From contig CBDDDI010000004.1 of the NCBI GenBank assembly GCA_965226565.1, positions 124,001-188,000 of the forward strand: a stretch of 64,000 nucleotides of DNA. The letters are read 5' to 3'. Positions within the stretch are counted from its first letter, which is position 1, and each line of letters starts with the position of its first letter. The notes under the pieces were generated by a model, which saw only the letters and a program-made list of their open reading frames with translations, searched no databases and was not told the DNA's origin. The DNA is from SZUA-444 sp965226565. GTDB taxonomy: Bacteria > Bacillota > Clostridia > Oscillospirales > Ruminococcaceae. The translations under genes and the position numbers were made by a program. Below are positions 61,612 to 64,000 of this stretch, piece by piece.

Positions 61612-61619
61612 GCTATAAT
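61612..61619 (+). promoter_or_regulatory. Extended -10 promoter of the metallophosphatase gene
   Basis: TGCTATAAT has the extended -10 TGn, with no good -35; 46 bases upstream of the start. Confidence 0.5.
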
Positions 61620-61664
61620 AATTTTGTTGTGAAATAATTATTTAAATGGAGGTTTTTTATACTT

Positions 61665-62624
61665 ATGAAAAAATACAAATCAAAATTATTTGCTTTTATT
61701 CTCTTGTTGTGCCTAACATTTGTAACTACTATTTCTACTTCCGCTTCACCTGCTTTAGAAAATGGTCATGAATACTATTATTTAACCATTTTACACACAA
61801 ATGATTTTCATGGAAGACTAAATGATTTACCAGAGTATTCAACTATTGTTAAAGAAGTTCGCTCTAATACTGACAACGTTATTCTTGTTGATGCTGGCGA
61901 TCTTTTTATAAGAGGACCTTTACAAAAATATCAAGGTATTGTTGAAACAGAAATACTTAACGCTATGGATTATGATGCTTTAGTTCTTGGGAATCATGAA
62001 TTTAATGTTCCATATAATAAATCTGCAGATGCTTGTAACAAACAAATTAAAAGAATTGCTGATAAAGGAACTTTTGCAACTCTTTGTGCTAATGTAACTA
62101 TGAAATCTACTGGAAAATATATTGATGGCGTTGAACCTTATACTGTGATTGATGTAAACGGAATAGATATAGGAATAATAGGTGTTACATCTGAAAAACC
62201 TGATAAAAGAAACAAAATTGAAGTAAGTGACAAAAACTTTACTTATGGACCTACTGTTGTAGAAAATATTCTTCCAGAAGTGCAAGGCAAATCTGACGTA
62301 GCTATTGTACTTTCACATTGCGGATATACATATGATTTTGATAATGCAATGATTCCTGGAATTTCTGCTGTAATTGGTGGCGACACACATAAATTATTAA
62401 AAAAACCAGTTTATACTTCTAGAAACAAACAACGTTCTGCTCCTATTGTTCAAACTGGTGGTGAATATAATCATCATTTAGGTAGACTAGATTTGACATT
62501 CCAAAAAAATGATGGAGAATGGGAACTATATAATTCTGATGGATTTTTATACAATGTTTCTGGTGTAAAATCAGATCCAAAGATAGAAAATATACTTAAT
62601 AAATATGGCTATTATAACAATTAG
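61665..62624 (+). CDS. Secreted 5'-nucleotidase-type metallophosphatase
   Basis: 319 residues. Signal peptide to about residue 28 (FILLLCLTFVTTISTSASP). Calcineurin-like motifs: LTILHTNDFHGRL, VDAGDLF, VLGNHEFN, LSHCGYTYD and GGDTHKLL. Family members usually carry a second, substrate-binding domain (5_nucleotid_C) for a total of 500 or more residues; it is absent here, with a clean stop and terminator. The substrate may therefore differ. GGAGG is about 12 bases upstream of ATG. Confidence 0.87.
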   Translation: MKKYKSKLFAFILLLCLTFVTTISTSASPALENGHEYYYLTILHTNDFHGRLNDLPEYSTIVKEVRSNTDNVILVDAGDLFIRGPLQKYQGIVETEILNAMDYDALVLGNHEFNVPYNKSADACNKQIKRIADKGTFATLCANVTMKSTGKYIDGVEPYTVIDVNGIDIGIIGVTSEKPDKRNKIEVSDKNFTYGPTVVENILPEVQGKSDVAIVLSHCGYTYDFDNAMIPGISAVIGGDTHKLLKKPVYTSRNKQRSAPIVQTGGEYNHHLGRLDLTFQKNDGEWELYNSDGFLYNVSGVKSDPKIENILNKYGYYNN

Positions 62625-62633
62625 CTTATAACA

Positions 62634-62672
62634 CAAAAAACTTCTATGGAATTTTACCATAGAAGTTTTTTA
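62634..62672. terminator. Bidirectional terminator between convergent genes
   Basis: AAAACTTCTATGG pairs with CCATAGAAGTTTT, T-runs on both sides. Confidence 0.9.
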
Positions 62673-62674
62673 TA

Positions 62675-63460
62675 TTAAAAATCTCTAAGAATATTTTTTA
62701 CATCAAAATTACCTTGATAACGATTAAAATAATTAGTTATCTTATCATTAGGAACGTTTTCATTCTTTTCTATAATCAAAGCAACTGTTCCTGTTACAAT
62801 TGGACTTGCCATAGATGATCCGGAATAGATTGAATATATATTTGTATACTCTTTATTTGAATATGCAGTTATTATGTTTTCGCCAGGAACAGTAATATAA
62901 TTATTACATCCTTTTAACGAATGCAAATTCTTGCCATCATTTGATTCAGCAGCAACACAAATAGTTTCATCAAATCTTGCTGGATATAAAACATTACCAT
63001 TAAGTTCGTTACCAGCAGCAGCTACAATTGTAATTCCTTTATCATAAGCTTTTCTTATAGCAATATGCAATTTTTCAGAATGCTCTTCAACTCCGAAACT
63101 AATATTAATTATATCCACATTATCTCTAATTGCATAATTAATTGCACGAATTAAATCATTTGTTTGAACATTGCCATTATCATCTAAAACATCTATCATA
63201 GTAATTTCAGCATCAGGAGCCATTCCTAATACTCCATTTCTACAGTTTGGATAACTACATATAATAGAAGTTACTCTTGTTCCATGAGTATAATTTTTTA
63301 AATCTTTTCCATGAATAACTCTATGTACATTTATTTTAGTATCTTTAAAATCAGAATGATTGCTATCAACTCCAGTATCAATTACTGCAATTTTGACACC
63401 TTTACCTGAATAATCATATCTTTTATTATTCCAATTTATATCTTTAAGCCATCTTTGCAT
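62675..63460 (-). CDS. Subtilisin-like serine protease (S8), start uncertain
   Basis: Full catalytic set: VAVIDTG-like VIDTGVDSNHSDF (Asp), THGTRVTSII (His), AAAGNE (oxyanion Asn) and GSSMASPIVTG (Ser). With the first ATG (63460) the protein is 261 residues and has neither export signal nor membrane anchor. The frame stays open upstream to 63580 and encodes a typical signal-anchor (KKIGYIIIIIFSSIFILFNY), preceded by a strong AGGGGAG, but contains no ATG, GTG or TTG. The true start may be ATC 63574 (9 bases after GGGGAG) or another rare codon, or there may be a sequence error. Promoter at 63654-63682 fits the longer form. Confidence 0.85.
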   Translation of the reverse strand: MQRWLKDINWNNKRYDYSGKGVKIAVIDTGVDSNHSDFKDTKINVHRVIHGKDLKNYTHGTRVTSIICSYPNCRNGVLGMAPDAEITMIDVLDDNGNVQTNDLIRAINYAIRDNVDIINISFGVEEHSEKLHIAIRKAYDKGITIVAAAGNELNGNVLYPARFDETICVAAESNDGKNLHSLKGCNNYITVPGENIITAYSNKEYTNIYSIYSGSSMASPIVTGTVALIIEKNENVPNDKITNYFNRYQGNFDVKNILRDF

Positions 63461-63653
63461 TCTATGAGTTGGAGTTGTAACAACTTTTTCTCTATTATGA
63501 GTAATAATAATATAGTTAAATAATATAAATATTGAACTGAAAATTATAATAATAATATAACCAATTTTTTTGATAAGTCTTTACTCCCCTCTTATGCTTT
63601 TATCAAGATTTTCCCACAACTAGGTGGTTTATTATTAATTATTCGACTTTATA

Positions 63654-63682
63654 ATATTACCAATATCCCGCAAATATGTCAA
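63654..63682 (-). promoter_or_regulatory. Promoter of the S8 protease gene
   Basis: TTGACA-N17-TAATAT on the minus strand, about 65 bases upstream of the AGGGGAG site. The remaining stretch 63683-63767 shows nothing recognisable. Confidence 0.6.
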
Positions 63683-63767
63683 TATATTTTTTTAATTTTA
63701 TTAATTAAATCCTTTTGTGCATGCATTATCTTGTCAAAAAAGGTATTTTATTGTCACATAAGCACAA

Positions 63768-63810
63768 AAAATAAAGCAAACATCCTCTTACTTAAAAGAA
63801 AATGTTTGCT
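63768..63810 (-). terminator. Terminator of the LiaF-like gene
   Basis: AGCAAACAT pairs with ATGTTTGCT, then a T-rich tract on the minus strand. Confidence 0.75.
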
Positions 63811-63830
63811 CTTTATGTATAATAAAATAT

Positions 63831-64000
63831 TTATTTAATGTCAACTCCACCAAACATACAAAATGCATTTACATATACTGTTGGAGCGTTTACATCAGGA
63901 CATGATGTAAATGTATTATCAATTCCACCAAAAATAGGAACACTAGATGTTTCTAATTTAACATTTTTAGGAAGCAAAATATCAATTCCTCCGAAAATAG
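63831..64000 (-). CDS. LiaF-type C-terminal domain protein, end only (runs off the right edge)
   Basis: Only the last 55 or so residues are in the window. They contain the repeated turn FGGIDILLP, VPIFGGIDN and MFGGVDIK, which marks the C-terminal beta-solenoid-like domain of LiaF/DUF2154 cell-wall stress proteins. The N-terminal part, which would tell membrane form from others, lies outside. Confidence 0.65.
   Translation of the reverse strand, partial: IFGGIDILLPKNVKLETSSVPIFGGIDNTFTSCPDVNAPTVYVNAFCMFGGVDIK

Overview
The window looks like chromosome from an anaerobic, endospore-forming, very AT-rich Firmicute of the class Clostridia. The evidence is the low GC, consensus sigma-A promoters (TTGACA-N17-TATAAT), AGGAGG-type ribosome binding sites, frequent TTG starts, a paired glgC/glgD, T-box leaders, a tetrahydrofolate riboswitch and the sporulation genes spoIIE, spoIIAA-spoIIAB-sigF and spoIIM. 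The species cannot be told from the sequence alone.

Layout. (1) 1-877: start of a glycogen phosphorylase gene on the minus strand. (2) 1045-7254: seven tightly packed plus-strand genes of tailed-phage type (small and large terminase, portal, prohead protease, HK97-type major capsid protein, and two proteins resembling tail completion and baseplate hub). The cassette ends in a terminator and has no integrase, repressor, replication, tail tube, tape measure or lysis gene. All frames are open, so it looks like a retained head-and-hub cassette and not a decaying prophage. (3) 7.3-11.4 kb: a YfhO-type membrane protein and a HydE/PylB-like radical SAM enzyme with a consensus promoter. (4) 11.4-17.7 kb: the glycogen operon glgB-glgC-glgD-glgA on the minus strand, with a perfect Spo0A-box sequence next to its promoter and a repetitive lysine-rich tail on GlgB. 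(5) 17.7-24.2 kb: spoIIE, a DEAD-box RNA helicase, a 38-residue membrane peptide with its own consensus promoter, sigF, spoIIAB, spoIIAA and dCMP deaminase. (6) 24.3-39.8 kb: rsmA, a GGDEF/EAL protein, an aspartate carbamoyltransferase carrying a PyrI-like zinc domain, an MBOAT/AlgX acetylation pair, rnmV, holA, comEC, apt, a HIT protein, and alaS behind an alanine T-box. (7) 39.8-49 kb: yesL-like, spoIIM, proC, folT with a THF riboswitch, pfkA, a zinc-ribbon/PASTA pseudokinase, and an acyl-CoA ligase plus TIM-barrel gene behind a T-box that reads as leucine-specific. (8) 49-54.4 kb: a lipid glycosyltransferase, cardiolipin synthase, a HAD phosphatase, two DUF4234-like paralogs plus a decayed third copy, and tRNA-Ser(GGA). 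(9) 54.4-64 kb: a DUF896 protein, a small coiled-coil/sigma-region-4 pair, an Orn/Lys/Arg decarboxylase, holB, ricT, an SPFH protein, a PIG-L deacetylase, a zinc-ribbon membrane protein, a metallophosphatase, a subtilisin-like protease with an odd start, and the end of a LiaF-type protein.

How it fits together. Glycogen synthesis (GlgC/GlgD make ADP-glucose, GlgA polymerises, GlgB branches) and breakdown (GlgP) flank the phage-type cassette. The Spo0A-box sequence suggests glycogen storage is tied to sporulation entry, whose sigma-F control genes lie next door. The most unusual items are the compact capsid cassette, the leucine-type T-box on an acyl-CoA ligase, the Spo0A box at the glg promoter, the PASTA pseudokinase and the 38-residue membrane peptide.
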